Shown piece after piece: positions 25,672 to 34,169 of a DNA stretch of 64,000 nt; the first letter of the stretch is position 1, and each line of letters begins with the position of its first letter. Position numbers and translations under genes: made by a program. The stretch is from Chloroflexota bacterium (GTDB lineage: Bacteria > Chloroflexota > Anaerolineae > Promineifilales > Promineifilaceae), in NCBI GenBank assembly GCA_014584575.1, contig JACTMP010000022.1:62001-126000 (forward strand). Reading direction: 5' to 3'. The notes beneath the pieces were generated by a model. That model was not told the DNA's origin and did not search any database. It was given only the letters and a program-made list of their open reading frames with translations.

Positions 25672-26775
25672 TTACCACAAATAAATCGGATTGCTATAGA
25701 TCCACCCTCGCTCCTTGCCCTGGAAGGGGATGGTTGCTTCCACGCGGTAGGCGCCGGGTTCGGTGGCAGTGAACGAAAGGTGGGTTTCGTTTTCAATGCT
25801 TTTCACCGTTTCGCCGTGCCGGATGAGGCGGATGTTGGCGCGGGTGGGTAAGCTGGCTTGCAGGGTGGCCCCGGCGTCTAATTGGATGCGCTGACCCATA
25901 TGCCCTTTGGCACGGCCGTGACCCGTAAAGCGGAACCCTTTGGTGGGGTGGGGCAAATCATACGCCACCCAGCTATGCCCCTTGCCAATGGCCCGCAGGA
26001 TCAACAATTTGTCCCGCCCCACGTCGCCACTGAGTGGCTCTGGCAGCAGCAGGTGGGTGTTGACGGCGCGGAAGAGGTATTCATAAGGGTAAATCAGGCG
26101 GTGCAGCGGGCCGAGGTTGAACGGTGTGCCATGGGCGTCGCTGTTGCCGACCACGGGCACTTCTTTGCCCTGGGCCAGCAGTTCGTCCCACAAGGCCAGC
26201 GTTTCTGGTTCCGGGAAAGCGATGTATTTTTCGGGGTTGAGGGCCACGCGCACGGCCGTGACCTTATCCAACAGCCCATTTTGCACCGGCAGCTTGTTTA
26301 GCTCTTCGGACAACCGGCAGACGAAGCTAGACATGTAATTCCACAGTTCCAGGCCGGTATACCCGTCAATGTCCCAATCATGCCAGCCCAGATTGGGGTA
26401 AGGAAAAAGGCGGCAATCTTTTTCGTGGGGATGGGCCAGAAAGGTATGTGCGCCACAGGCGTTGGCCGCGTTGAGCAGTTCCTGGGGGTTGGGGGCGCAG
26501 GGGGAAAGCTCCCGTTCCGCGCCGTAAACCAGCAGATGGCTGGCCTGCGGTTCCCGCCGGACATGGTGTACTTCTTCACCGGTGAGCAGCAGGACACGGC
26601 CGTGTGCATTTTCATAATACCCTTCCACCCCATCCACCCAGACGTTGTGGTCGGTGACAATGATAAAGTCCAGCCCGGCGGCGATGGCGTCCTGGGCGAT
26701 CTCCGCGTGCCACTTCTCCCCATCCGAATAAGGGGTGTGCATGTGCATATTGCCAACTACTTCAAATAGCTCCAT
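25672..26775 (-). CDS. PHP-domain phosphoesterase-like protein
   Basis: A PHP (polymerase and histidinol phosphatase) domain protein of about 367 residues. HMHTPYSDGE (metal His11 and His13), FIIVTDHN, EEVHH, LAHPHEKD and VVGNSDAHGTP supply the expected metal ligands in order. A beta-sandwich-like C-terminal part (from about 280: GATLQASLPTRANIRLIRHG) follows the catalytic domain, as in PHP proteins acting outside DNA replication. Start is ATG 26775 with AAGGA four to five bases upstream; a frame extending to 26853 would translate a hairpin as KPGFCEKPGFF and is rejected. The substrate is unknown. It is divergent from the metallophosphoesterase gene. Confidence 0.85.
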   Translation of the reverse strand: MELFEVVGNMHMHTPYSDGEKWHAEIAQDAIAAGLDFIIVTDHNVWVDGVEGYYENAHGRVLLLTGEEVHHVRREPQASHLLVYGAERELSPCAPNPQELLNAANACGAHTFLAHPHEKDCRLFPYPNLGWHDWDIDGYTGLELWNYMSSFVCRLSEELNKLPVQNGLLDKVTAVRVALNPEKYIAFPEPETLALWDELLAQGKEVPVVGNSDAHGTPFNLGPLHRLIYPYEYLFRAVNTHLLLPEPLSGDVGRDKLLILRAIGKGHSWVAYDLPHPTKGFRFTGHGRAKGHMGQRIQLDAGATLQASLPTRANIRLIRHGETVKSIENETHLSFTATEPGAYRVEATIPFQGKERGWIYSNPIYLW

Positions 26776-26783
26776 ATATTCCT

Positions 26784-26822
26784 TGAAAAAGCCGGGTTTT
26801 TCACAAAAACCCGGCTTCTGTG
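26784..26822. repeat. AAAGCCGGGTTTTT hairpin in the divergent intergenic region
   Basis: AGCCGGGTTTTTCACAAAAACCCGGCT is a near-perfect stem-loop in the PHP gene leader. It resembles the terminator at 54422-54453, but here it lies upstream of both flanking genes, so it could act as a leader hairpin. Confidence 0.6.
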
Positions 26823-26897
26823 CAATGCTATCATTGATTGGGATGATCTCCAAGCTGTGCGATAATGGCGGATATAGAGCAGGGGATAGGTAAACGC

Positions 26898-27833
26898 ATG
26901 ATGAAAAAATGGCTGGCAGGTATCCTGGTTGTGAGTTTGATCGTGGCGACGGCCGTGTGGCTGTGGTGGAATTTTGGCCCCGGTCGCCACGTTTACGCTG
27001 TGGCTGTGCCCATCACCGGCAGCCCGGCCGATTGCGCGGGCGGGCTGCGCCTGGCGGTCATCGGCGACTTTGGCGACGCCGGTCGGCCGGCGGCGGATGT
27101 GGCCGCGCTGGCGCATAGCTGGCAGGTGGAGTACGTGCTGACGGTGGGCGATAACAATTACCCGGACGGCAAAGCCAGTACCATTGATAAAAACATCGGC
27201 CAGTATTACCAGCAGTACATTTACCCCTATATGGGTAACTATGGCCCCGGCGCGGCCGATGAAAACCGCTTTTTCCCGGCGTTGGGCAACCATGATTGGA
27301 ACACGGGGAATGTGCAGGCGCATCTGGATTATTTCACGCTGCCCGGCAATGAACGGTATTACGATGTGGTGTTAGGGCCGGTGCATCTGTTTGTGGTGGA
27401 CAGCAATGAGCAGGAGCCGGATGGGTACACGGCCGTTTCCGCTCAGGCGCAATGGCTACAAACCCAGATGGCGGCCTCCACTGCCCCCTGGAAAGTGGTG
27501 ACGCTGCACCATGCACCGTATTCGTCGGGGGCCAAACATGGCAGTGACCCGCTGCGGCAGTGGCCGTTTGCGGCGTGGGGGGCGACGGCCGTGCTCGCCG
27601 GGCACGACCACACCTACGAGCGTATCCACGCCGATGACATTGTCTACTTTGTCAATGGTTTGGGCGGGCGGTGGCGTATTGATGCCTTTGTGGACACGGC
27701 CGTGGCTGGCAGCGCCGTCCGCTACAACCAGGATTACGGCGCGCTGCTGCTCACCACCACCGAAACCTGCCTCAACTTCACCTTCTTTAATCGCGCTGGC
27801 GCGTTGATTGATAGCTATACATTGCAGAGGTGA
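26898..27833 (+). CDS. Membrane-anchored metallophosphoesterase (calcineurin-like, purple acid phosphatase type)
   Basis: Extracytoplasmic phosphoesterase. An N-terminal hydrophobic segment (about residues 4-24) is an anchor or signal peptide. The catalytic motifs follow in order: AVIGDFGDAG, LTVGDNNYP, ALGNHDWNTG, TLHHAPYSSG and AGHDHTYER. The His-x-x-Tyr-Glu-Arg end and DNNYP are typical of purple acid phosphatase-like members that act outside the cell. ATG 26898 follows AGGTAA; an upstream frame start at 26865 is not needed. The stop TGA is inside the first unit of a GGTGACGAGTGACGGG repeat. About 311 residues; no C-terminal extension. Confidence 0.88.
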   Translation: MMKKWLAGILVVSLIVATAVWLWWNFGPGRHVYAVAVPITGSPADCAGGLRLAVIGDFGDAGRPAADVAALAHSWQVEYVLTVGDNNYPDGKASTIDKNIGQYYQQYIYPYMGNYGPGAADENRFFPALGNHDWNTGNVQAHLDYFTLPGNERYYDVVLGPVHLFVVDSNEQEPDGYTAVSAQAQWLQTQMAASTAPWKVVTLHHAPYSSGAKHGSDPLRQWPFAAWGATAVLAGHDHTYERIHADDIVYFVNGLGGRWRIDAFVDTAVAGSAVRYNQDYGALLLTTTETCLNFTFFNRAGALIDSYTLQR

Positions 27834-27892
27834 CGAGTGACGGGTGACGAGCGCTCACCCCTTCACCCCTTCACCCGCTCACCTCATCACCA
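27830..27892. repeat. GGTGACGAGTGACGGG palindromic repeat
   Basis: GGTGACGAGTGACGGGTGAC units mirrored by CACCCCTTCACCCGCTCACC. The first TGA is the stop of the metallophosphoesterase gene. A shorter relative (GACAAGGTGACACGGTGAAG) lies after the MBL-fold gene near 7109-7143. Confidence 0.65.
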
Positions 27893-27975
27893 AAAACGTG
27901 GGCAAACGAGTGGCATATGGTAAAATGGAATTGCTTCATTATGTAAGGTAACAAATCTGCTCAGGGCGACTCAAC

Positions 27976-28884
27976 ATGACAGAGGGAACACCCCAACAGC
28001 ACAAAGTGTTGGCTGTGGTCAACCGCAAAGGCGGTGTGGCTAAGACAACAACTGCGATCAACCTGGCGCACGGCCTGTCGCGCAAACTCATGCGCCGCCT
28101 GACCCCAGAAGATGTGGAGCGCGTGGCCGACCCCAGCGCCATTTTTCACTATCGTGACCGTATCTATTACCTGCTGGGCCATGTGCTGCTGATTGATTTT
28201 GACCCGCAGGGGCACTGTGCGCGTGGCCTGGGCATCGATCCGGGGCGGGCCGACATTGGCGAAGTGCTGTTAGAACAGCAGCATCTCACAGAAGCCGTCA
28301 TCTCTGCTGACCGCTCCGCCGATGGCTACCCCCGCCCTAATTTGTGGCTGCTGCCGTCGTCGGATAACCTGGAAGCGGCCAAAGACATCTTGCGGCTGCA
28401 AACCATGTCCCTCACCACCAAGCGGAATTATGGCCTGCTGCGCATCCTGGCAGACCGGTTGGGGCTGGCGATTGAGCGGTTTACATTTATCATTATGGAC
28501 TGCCCACCGGCGCTGGACGCCTTTACCCAGGCGGTGTACCAGTTTGCAGATGCCGCCATTGTGCCCGTGAAACCGGACTATTTCAGCATGGCGGGCACCG
28601 GGCAGCATATCACCAACATTTTTGAGGCGCAGGTGCGGGGCATTGACATTAAAATTCACACCATCGTGCCCACCTTTAATGTAGAACGGCAGGTATTGGA
28701 CAAACAGATGGTAGAAGAACTGCGGCAGAAGTATGGCAATATCGTCAGCGCGCCCATCCCCCGCAGCCAGCAGGTGGCGGAAGCGCCCTCGATGCAGCAG
28801 ACGATTTTTGAGTTTGATCCGCGTTATTTGAATCCGGCAACGGTGGCGTATCAGGAATTGGTGGACAGGGTGTATTATGGCTAG
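27976..28884 (+). CDS. ParA/Soj-like ATPase with insertion after the P-loop
   Basis: A deviant-Walker ATPase of the ParA/MinD family, 302 residues. The P-loop KGGVAKTTT lies at about 16-24 (Ala in place of the usual Gly of KGGVGKTT), the second motif LLIDFDPQGH at about 74-83, and IIMDCPPALD near 174. About 30 extra residues (LTPEDVERVADPSAIFHYRD) sit between the P-loop helix and strand 2, which is unusual. No ParB follows; instead a coiled-coil protein gene overlaps the end of this gene by eight bases. Positioning of a protein complex or polar cargo is as likely as chromosome partition. Confidence 0.85.
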   Translation: MTEGTPQQHKVLAVVNRKGGVAKTTTAINLAHGLSRKLMRRLTPEDVERVADPSAIFHYRDRIYYLLGHVLLIDFDPQGHCARGLGIDPGRADIGEVLLEQQHLTEAVISADRSADGYPRPNLWLLPSSDNLEAAKDILRLQTMSLTTKRNYGLLRILADRLGLAIERFTFIIMDCPPALDAFTQAVYQFADAAIVPVKPDYFSMAGTGQHITNIFEAQVRGIDIKIHTIVPTFNVERQVLDKQMVEELRQKYGNIVSAPIPRSQQVAEAPSMQQTIFEFDPRYLNPATVAYQELVDRVYYG

Positions 28885-29629
28885 AAAAGCAAAAGTGGAT
28901 AGCGGCGAGGGGCTGGATCCATTGGCGACCGTGGAAACGTTTAATCCCAAGGTTGATCTGGCGCGGGACACGGCCGTTGCCCCCGACCCTTCTATTAGCA
29001 CCCCTGTCTCTCCCCTGGGGCCGCCGCACCCGGTGACGCCTTCAACCGCCACCATCGCTCCCTTCACCAGCCAACTGCAACTGGCCGAACAGCAGGTGCA
29101 GACGCTCAAACAAGAGCTGGAGGCGCGGGAAGCGGCCATGCGTGACCAGGAACGGCGGTTGTATATGTTGGAAACGGCCGTGAACCAGGCCCAACAAACC
29201 ATCCAGGAACTGCAAAAAGAGCGCGAAATACGGTTGGCGCTGGAGCGAGAACTGGCGGCGCTGGAAGTGGAAGTGCGTCAGGCGCAGCAGTCCGCTGCTG
29301 CCCTGGAACAGGAACGCAACCTGCGCCTGGACCTGGAACGCAAAATTGCCACCCTGGAAGTGCGCGCCGAACGCGCCGACCAGGTGGCTGAACAACTGGT
29401 GGTGGAACGCGATGCCCGCATCCGCCTGGAGCGGGATAAAGCGACGCTGGACGTGCAGGTACAAAGCCTGCACAAATTGGATTCCCTGCTCACCGAAGAG
29501 CGCCAGGCGCGCATGAACGCCCAATCCCGCGCCGCCTCCGCCGAAGCGCAGTTGGCCCGCCTGCAAGGAGAACTGGCCCAAAATGAAGGCGGGAATAGCT
29601 CCTTTTTCGGCCGGCGGCGGGGGCGGTAA
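28877..29629 (+). CDS. Coiled-coil protein, partner of the ParA-like ATPase
   Basis: No family recognised. The first 55 residues are Pro-, Ser- and Thr-rich and probably disordered (PDPSISTPVSPLGPPHP). Residues about 60-235 form a long, highly charged heptad coiled coil (LQLAEQQVQTLKQELEAREAA, LALERELAALEVEVRQAQQ), and the end is basic (FFGRRRGR). The ATG overlaps the ParA-like stop, so they are translationally coupled. Basic tail and coiled coil suggest a scaffold or nucleoid-binding partner for the ATPase in place of ParB, but this is inference. The TAA stop lies in a GTAATCGG repeat. Confidence 0.75.
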   Translation: MARKAKVDSGEGLDPLATVETFNPKVDLARDTAVAPDPSISTPVSPLGPPHPVTPSTATIAPFTSQLQLAEQQVQTLKQELEAREAAMRDQERRLYMLETAVNQAQQTIQELQKEREIRLALERELAALEVEVRQAQQSAAALEQERNLRLDLERKIATLEVRAERADQVAEQLVVERDARIRLERDKATLDVQVQSLHKLDSLLTEERQARMNAQSRAASAEAQLARLQGELAQNEGGNSSFFGRRRGR

Positions 29630-29675
29630 TCGGCAATCGGTAAACGGTGGGCAATAAGCAGTGGGTGGTGGGTGG
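29627..29675. repeat. GTAATCGGCAATCGGTAAACGG repeat, one arm
   Basis: Direct AATCGG units that start at the stop codon of the coiled-coil gene. The inverse arm is weak. The gap 29630-30094 (465 bases) contains this unit, the MITE-like copy B and a nested GTCATTCC palindrome; no gene was found in it. Confidence 0.5.
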
Positions 29676-29706
29676 TGGTTTCCCCTTCATAAATCCTGAT
29701 TCCGGT

Positions 29707-30022
29707 AACGTCTTTAGTTTTTCGCCATGACTACAAGTGTCCTGCTTTCATTCATCGTGGTGGGCTGCTCGCCATGAAGTCTCGTCTGGAAATTTATCCG
29801 CTTACTCCTCGATACACCGTTAAATAACTCTTCTCAACTTTAACACTGCAACTGTCATTCCAAGCGTAGTCTTCGGAGCGAGGAATCTTTCTCCTGGAAC
29901 AACGCGGAGGATTCCTCGTCGAAGACTCCTCGGAATGACACGAGAAAGTTCGGATTATTCCGTTAACAGTGTACTCAATCCGTTGTAGTCTTAAAGAGGT
30001 GGCGAAAACTTTGTGACACTAC
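29707..30022 (-). mobile_element. MITE-like element, copy B (inverse orientation, carrying a nested palindrome)
   Basis: Read on the minus strand from 30022 it begins GGTAGTGTCACAAAGTTTTC, with only two differences from copy A over the first 50 bases, and it ends near 29707 with the ATGGCGAAAAACTAAAGACG end. The interior GCGGATAAATTTCCAGACGA also matches copy A. The segment 29820-29970 is absent from copy A and contains the GTCATTCC palindrome, so this copy was itself a target for insertion. Confidence 0.6.
29853..29940. repeat. GTCATTCC palindrome, copy 1 (nested in MITE-like copy B)
   Basis: Long imperfect hairpin from GTCATTCCAAGCG to CTCCTCGGAATGAC. A second copy with the same ends and the same left flank (TAACTCTTCTYAACTTT) is at 35826-35908. 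Confidence 0.75.
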
Positions 30023-30094
30023 CTGATTCCTAATTCCCAAACCAGTACCCATTGTTCACGGCATCACGCGCCAAAATGCGTTACTATAAGCGCC

Positions 30095-32554
30095 ATGCGC
30101 TTTCGCAAGAACCTCGATCCGCGTAAAAGTTTGCAGGGGCGGCTGATCGCCCATTTTTTCCTCATTTCCCTGGCGACCGTGCTGTTGATTGTGCTGGTCG
30201 CCAATTACTCGGCGCGGCGGGCGCTGCAACAATCCATCTATGCCCGCCTAGAGGCAGTGACAATGGTGAAAGAAGCGTCGCTGACGCGCTGGCAGGCGGA
30301 GCGCAAGGCGGATGTGGTCTTGCTGACGCGCATACCGGAGGTGCGCAACGCCGGCACGATCTTGCTGGACCCGGATACGGAAAGCGGCAGTGAGGTGTAC
30401 CAGGCGGCGTATGCCACGCTGGATCAGGTGTTGCGGGATGTGCTGCGGCGGCGGGTTGATCTGAACGAACTATTTTTGATGTCGCCGGACGACGGCCGTA
30501 TCCTCTACTCCACTAATACCAGCCGTCTGGGGGAAAAGGTGTCTGCCCCCTATTTTGCAGCCGGTTTGCAGAACGTCTACATGCAAAGCGTAGACGATGA
30601 CCCCCAGGCGCCACGCATGTACATGGTCATTGCCACTCCAATGCGCGCAGTGAATGGCGAGGTGAAGGGAGTGCTGGCGGCCAAAGTTGATCCTACCCAC
30701 ATGGAGCAGATTGTGCTAGACCAGACCGGCCTGGGCGAGGCGAGCATAAACTATCTGGTGGATACCAACTATCATCTGGTGCAGGTGATTGACCCCTTTC
30801 TGCACCGCACGCTGCAAAAAGAGAAAGTGACCTCAGCCGGGATTGAAGCGGTGTTGGCCGGGCAAGACGGCCGTGCCCAATACACCAATTACCAAAACAT
30901 GCCCGTGCTGGGCGCGTACCGCTGGCTGGACGAAATGCAGTTTGGCCTGGTGGCCGAACTGCCGCTGAGCGAAGCCTATGCGCCCGTGCAGCGGCTCACC
31001 ACCATTATCCTTGTCACGGGGCTGGCGGGCATCGTGATTATGGCTGTATTCATGATCCCATTTGCCAATACCATCAGCCGCCCCATTGTGGAATTGACGG
31101 ACACGGCCGTGCGCGTTACCGAGGGCGACCTGATGGCTACCGCCGCCGTGCAAACGCAGGACGAAATCGGCACCCTGGCTCGCACCTTTAATCAGATGAC
31201 GGAGCAGTTACGCCGCCTGTACATCAGCCTGGAAGCGCAGGTCAATACGCGCACGGCGGAGCTGGCCGACCGCGTGCAGCAGTTGAACCTGATCAACCAG
31301 GTGGGGCGCGGCGCCATTTCTCACCTGGAACTGACCGAACTGCTGACGGAAGTGGTAAAACTGATTCGCCAGAGCTTCAGCTTTTATGCCGTGGGTATCT
31401 TGCTGGTAGATCGGGAGCGGGGTGAGGTGTATCTTTCGGCGGCAGACACGGTGGAAGAGAGGCCTATTGTACCCGGTGCGTTTGCCATCAAGATCGAGAG
31501 CCAGAGCATTATTACCCAGGTGGTGAAAACGGGACGGCCGTTGGTTGCCAACGACGTGAACCAGAGCAGCTACTACCTGCCGGATGAGCGGCTGCCGCGT
31601 GTCCGCTCCGAAATTGGCCTGCCGCTCAAGGTGGGGGACGAGGTGATTGGCGTGCTGGAAATCCAACACTCGGAGATGTATGCCTTTAGCCCGGAAGATG
31701 TGCAGGTGCTACAAACGCTGTCTGACCAGATTGCCGCTGCCATTCGCAACGCCCAGTTATTCCAGGCCGCGGAAGGGGCGCGGCTGGAAGCGGAGGAAGC
31801 CAATTTCCTCAAGTCACAATTCCTGGCGAATATGTCCCACGAACTGCGCACACCGCTCAATGCCATCATCAACTTTGCTTATCTCATGTCGTTGGGTGTG
31901 GATGGCCCACTGACGGCCGAGCAACAAGATATGCTCAACCGGGTTGGTGATTCGGGTCGCCATTTGCTGGGGTTGATTAACGACATTCTTGATCTGGCGA
32001 AGATTGAGTCGGGCCGTATTGACCTGTTCCTGGAGAAGGTGTATTTGCCGGAAGTGATTCATGGGGTGATGTCTACGGCCGTTGGCCTGACACGTGGTAA
32101 ATCTATTACGCTGCACACGGCCGTGCCCGATGACCTGCCCCTGGTACAGGCCGACCGGACGCGGGTGCGCCAGGTATTGCTCAACCTGGTGTCCAACGCC
32201 GCCAAATTCACCGAAGACGGAGACATTACCGTGCGCGCCTTTAGCGATGGCGACCAGTGGGTGACGGTGAGTGTCACCGATACCGGTATTGGCATCCGGC
32301 CAGAGGATATTCCCCGCGCCTTCAGCGAATTTGTGCAGTTGGATGGGCACATGGCCCGGCGCACTGGCGGTACCGGCTTGGGGCTGCCCATTGCCAAAAA
32401 GTTCGTTGAAATGCATGGCGGTCAGATTTGGGTGGAGTCTGAACCCGGCAAAGGTTCTACCTTTTATTTTACCCTGCCCCAGGCGGAGACGGGGCCAATT
32501 CCGCCGGAAGCGCAGCACATTACCAAAGAAATCCCCCCGCTGGTCTGGCGTTGA
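30095..32554 (+). CDS. Cache-HAMP-GAF sensor histidine kinase
   Basis: Membrane histidine kinase, 819 residues. A first membrane helix (about 18-40) and a second (about 300-325) flank a large extracytoplasmic double Cache-like sensor (PDDGRILYSTNTSRLGEKV, IATPMRAVNGEVKGVLAAKVD). HAMP lies at about 325-378 with RTFNQMTEQLR, a GAF domain at about 400-545 (LLVDRERGEVYLS, IGLPLKVGDEVIGVLEIQ), phospho-acceptor His582 in ANMSHELRTPLNAI, and a HATPase domain with VLLNLVSNAAKF, DTGIGIRPEDI, FSEFVQ and GTGLGLPIAKKF. No receiver domain or cognate regulator is adjacent, so it is an orphan kinase sensing an external small molecule. Confidence 0.92.
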   Translation: MRFRKNLDPRKSLQGRLIAHFFLISLATVLLIVLVANYSARRALQQSIYARLEAVTMVKEASLTRWQAERKADVVLLTRIPEVRNAGTILLDPDTESGSEVYQAAYATLDQVLRDVLRRRVDLNELFLMSPDDGRILYSTNTSRLGEKVSAPYFAAGLQNVYMQSVDDDPQAPRMYMVIATPMRAVNGEVKGVLAAKVDPTHMEQIVLDQTGLGEASINYLVDTNYHLVQVIDPFLHRTLQKEKVTSAGIEAVLAGQDGRAQYTNYQNMPVLGAYRWLDEMQFGLVAELPLSEAYAPVQRLTTIILVTGLAGIVIMAVFMIPFANTISRPIVELTDTAVRVTEGDLMATAAVQTQDEIGTLARTFNQMTEQLRRLYISLEAQVNTRTAELADRVQQLNLINQVGRGAISHLELTELLTEVVKLIRQSFSFYAVGILLVDRERGEVYLSAADTVEERPIVPGAFAIKIESQSIITQVVKTGRPLVANDVNQSSYYLPDERLPRVRSEIGLPLKVGDEVIGVLEIQHSEMYAFSPEDVQVLQTLSDQIAAAIRNAQLFQAAEGARLEAEEANFLKSQFLANMSHELRTPLNAIINFAYLMSLGVDGPLTAEQQDMLNRVGDSGRHLLGLINDILDLAKIESGRIDLFLEKVYLPEVIHGVMSTAVGLTRGKSITLHTAVPDDLPLVQADRTRVRQVLLNLVSNAAKFTEDGDITVRAFSDGDQWVTVSVTDTGIGIRPEDIPRAFSEFVQLDGHMARRTGGTGLGLPIAKKFVEMHGGQIWVESEPGKGSTFYFTLPQAETGPIPPEAQHITKEIPPLVWR

Positions 32555-32561
32555 CCAGCCA

Positions 32562-32666
32562 CTTCTTACTTGTTCCACGCTCGGCGTGGAACACCCTCTC
32601 GCCACGCTCTGCGTGGCTGGTTTCGACGCGGAGCGGGGTGCTCATTCCACGTGGAGCGTGGAACGA
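32562..32666. repeat. TTCCACGCTCGGCGTGGAAC palindromic cluster
   Basis: Several short hairpins (CACGCTCGGCGTG, CACGCTCTGCGTG, TTCCACGTGGAGCGTGGAA) in the 113-base gap between the kinase gene and the convergent 20-heme cytochrome gene. They could fold as a joint terminator region for both genes. Confidence 0.6.
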
Positions 32667-32667
32667 G

Positions 32668-34104
32668 TTAGTCGTCTGGTTCACGGCCGTCGGGGTGACA
32701 CGCCAGACAGTTGCTCAAATCCGTAATCCCCTCATCCTCATGCTCTTCCACAAACTCACCGCCACTGTGGCAATTGGCGCAGGTAAAGCTGCCATAATCA
32801 TTGTTCGTATGGCAGGCCGTACATTGCCCATTGGCATCCCCATGATTCAGCGGGAATGAGTGGTCAAACGTCGCATTACGGAAATTGGTCGTGTCCGTGT
32901 GGCAATTGCGACACGCGCCGGGGAAATGGTTCGGCGGCGGCGTATGACAGGCGCTGCAATCCTGGTCGCCAATAAAACTGTGGTCAAAAAAGGCATTGCG
33001 GAAATTGGTGGTGTCTGTGTGGCAGTTACGGCATGACCCCTGGAAATGGTTCGGCGGTGGTGTGTGACAGGCGCTGCAATCCTGGTCGCCAATAAAACTG
33101 TGGTCAAAAAAGGCATTACGGAAATTGGTGGTGTCCATGTGGCAGTTGCGGCATGTGCCCTGGTAATGGTTGGGCGGCGGCGTGTGGCAGTTCACACAAT
33201 CCTGCGTGCCAATGGTGCTGTGGTCAAAAATCGCGTTCTGGAAATTGGTCGTGTCGAAATGACAACTGCTACACGTGCCCACAAAATGATTGGGCGGTGG
33301 CGTATGGCACGCGCCACAATCCTGCCCGGCAACCACGCTGTGATCAAAGTTCACATTGGCAAAACTGGTCGTGTCCAGGTGGCAGGTGGCGCAGGGGGCG
33401 GGGTAATGGTCGGGCGGCGGCGTGTGGCAGTCGGCGCAATCCTGGCTGCCAATCTGACTATGGTCAAACAAGGCATTTTGGAAATTGGTGGTGTCCAGGT
33501 GACAGTTGCTACACGCGCCCTGGTAATGATTGGGCGGCGGCGTGTGGCAGGCGGCGCAATCCTGGTCGCCAATCTGGCTGTGGTCAAACAGCACATTTAG
33601 GAAATTGGTGGTGTCCACATGGCAGGCGGCGCAGGGAGCGGCGTAATGGTCGGGTGGCGCGGTGTGGCAGTCGGCGCAGTCGCGCGCGCCGATGGTGGCA
33701 TGGTCAAAGGTGGCGTCTTGCCAGTTGGTGGGGGTGTGGCAGGTGGCACAGTCGGCGCCGTTTTCGCCGTTGTGGGCATCATCGGCGGCGTGGCAGGTGA
33801 GGCAGGTGGGGTCGGTGCCCTGGTAACGGCCGTCGGCATGACACGCCGCGCAATCATTCAACGCATGGCCCCCCGTCAGCGGAAAATAACTGTGCCCCAC
33901 CACTGTGCCGGCCCCCGGCGGAAAAATCACCGGCTGCCCGGTCATGCTGCCCTCCGGCGTGTTGACAGCCTGCAATAAAGCGGCAATCTGGTCGGTATCT
34001 GCCGTTTGCCCGGCATTTTCCATCTGCCGTGACAAACTCAGCGACCACAAAACCGTCAGGCCGAAGATGATAAAACCGCTGATGAAAAGGAGGATGCGTC
34101 TCAT
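32668..34104 (-). CDS. Membrane-anchored multiheme cytochrome c with 20 CXXCH motifs
   Basis: 478 residues with an N-terminal hydrophobic helix (LLFISGFIIFGLTVLWSL) and then 20 CXXCH heme c sites outside the membrane. Seven consecutive modules of 40 residues follow the pattern CxxCHTPPPNHYxGxCxNCH-DTTNFxNxxFDHSxIGxQD; each has two heme sites plus extra His (NH, FDH) that could be distal ligands. Three CXXCH precede the modules and three follow. The protein ends in acidic residues (GREPDD). ATG 34104 is chosen because a frame extending to 34161 only translates a palindromic repeat. It is last in a five-gene redox cluster. An electron wire towards an external acceptor or donor is the best reading. 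Confidence 0.9.
   Translation of the reverse strand: MRRILLFISGFIIFGLTVLWSLSLSRQMENAGQTADTDQIAALLQAVNTPEGSMTGQPVIFPPGAGTVVGHSYFPLTGGHALNDCAACHADGRYQGTDPTCLTCHAADDAHNGENGADCATCHTPTNWQDATFDHATIGARDCADCHTAPPDHYAAPCAACHVDTTNFLNVLFDHSQIGDQDCAACHTPPPNHYQGACSNCHLDTTNFQNALFDHSQIGSQDCADCHTPPPDHYPAPCATCHLDTTSFANVNFDHSVVAGQDCGACHTPPPNHFVGTCSSCHFDTTNFQNAIFDHSTIGTQDCVNCHTPPPNHYQGTCRNCHMDTTNFRNAFFDHSFIGDQDCSACHTPPPNHFQGSCRNCHTDTTNFRNAFFDHSFIGDQDCSACHTPPPNHFPGACRNCHTDTTNFRNATFDHSFPLNHGDANGQCTACHTNNDYGSFTCANCHSGGEFVEEHEDEGITDLSNCLACHPDGREPDD
32890..33720 (-). repeat. 120-bp tandem repeat array encoding 40-residue diheme modules
   Basis: Units repeat with an exact 120-base period. The two units at 32941-33060 and 33061-33180 differ at only a few bases, while outer units diverge more, which points to recent duplication or gene conversion within the array. 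Confidence 0.92.
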
Positions 34105-34110
34105 ATTTTC

Positions 34111-34169
34111 TGATGCGTGATGCGTGATGCGTGACAAGCTCTCACCCGCATCACGTATCACGCATCACG
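34111..34169. repeat. GTGATGCG-family palindromic repeat
   Basis: TGATGCGTGATGCGTGATGC mirrored by GCATCACGTATCACGCATCA. On the minus strand its first units encode the C-terminal VMRDT and TGA of the FAD oxidoreductase, and it fills the gap to the 20-heme cytochrome. Confidence 0.8.

Noticed and set aside
26776..26853. Extended N-terminus of the PHP protein (KPGFCEKPGFF)
   Set aside because: It is a translated hairpin; AAGGA before ATG 26775 gives the better start.
32890..33720. 120-bp repeats considered as CRISPR or satellite DNA
   Set aside because: Each unit encodes two CXXCH heme sites in the frame of a cytochrome; no spacer structure.
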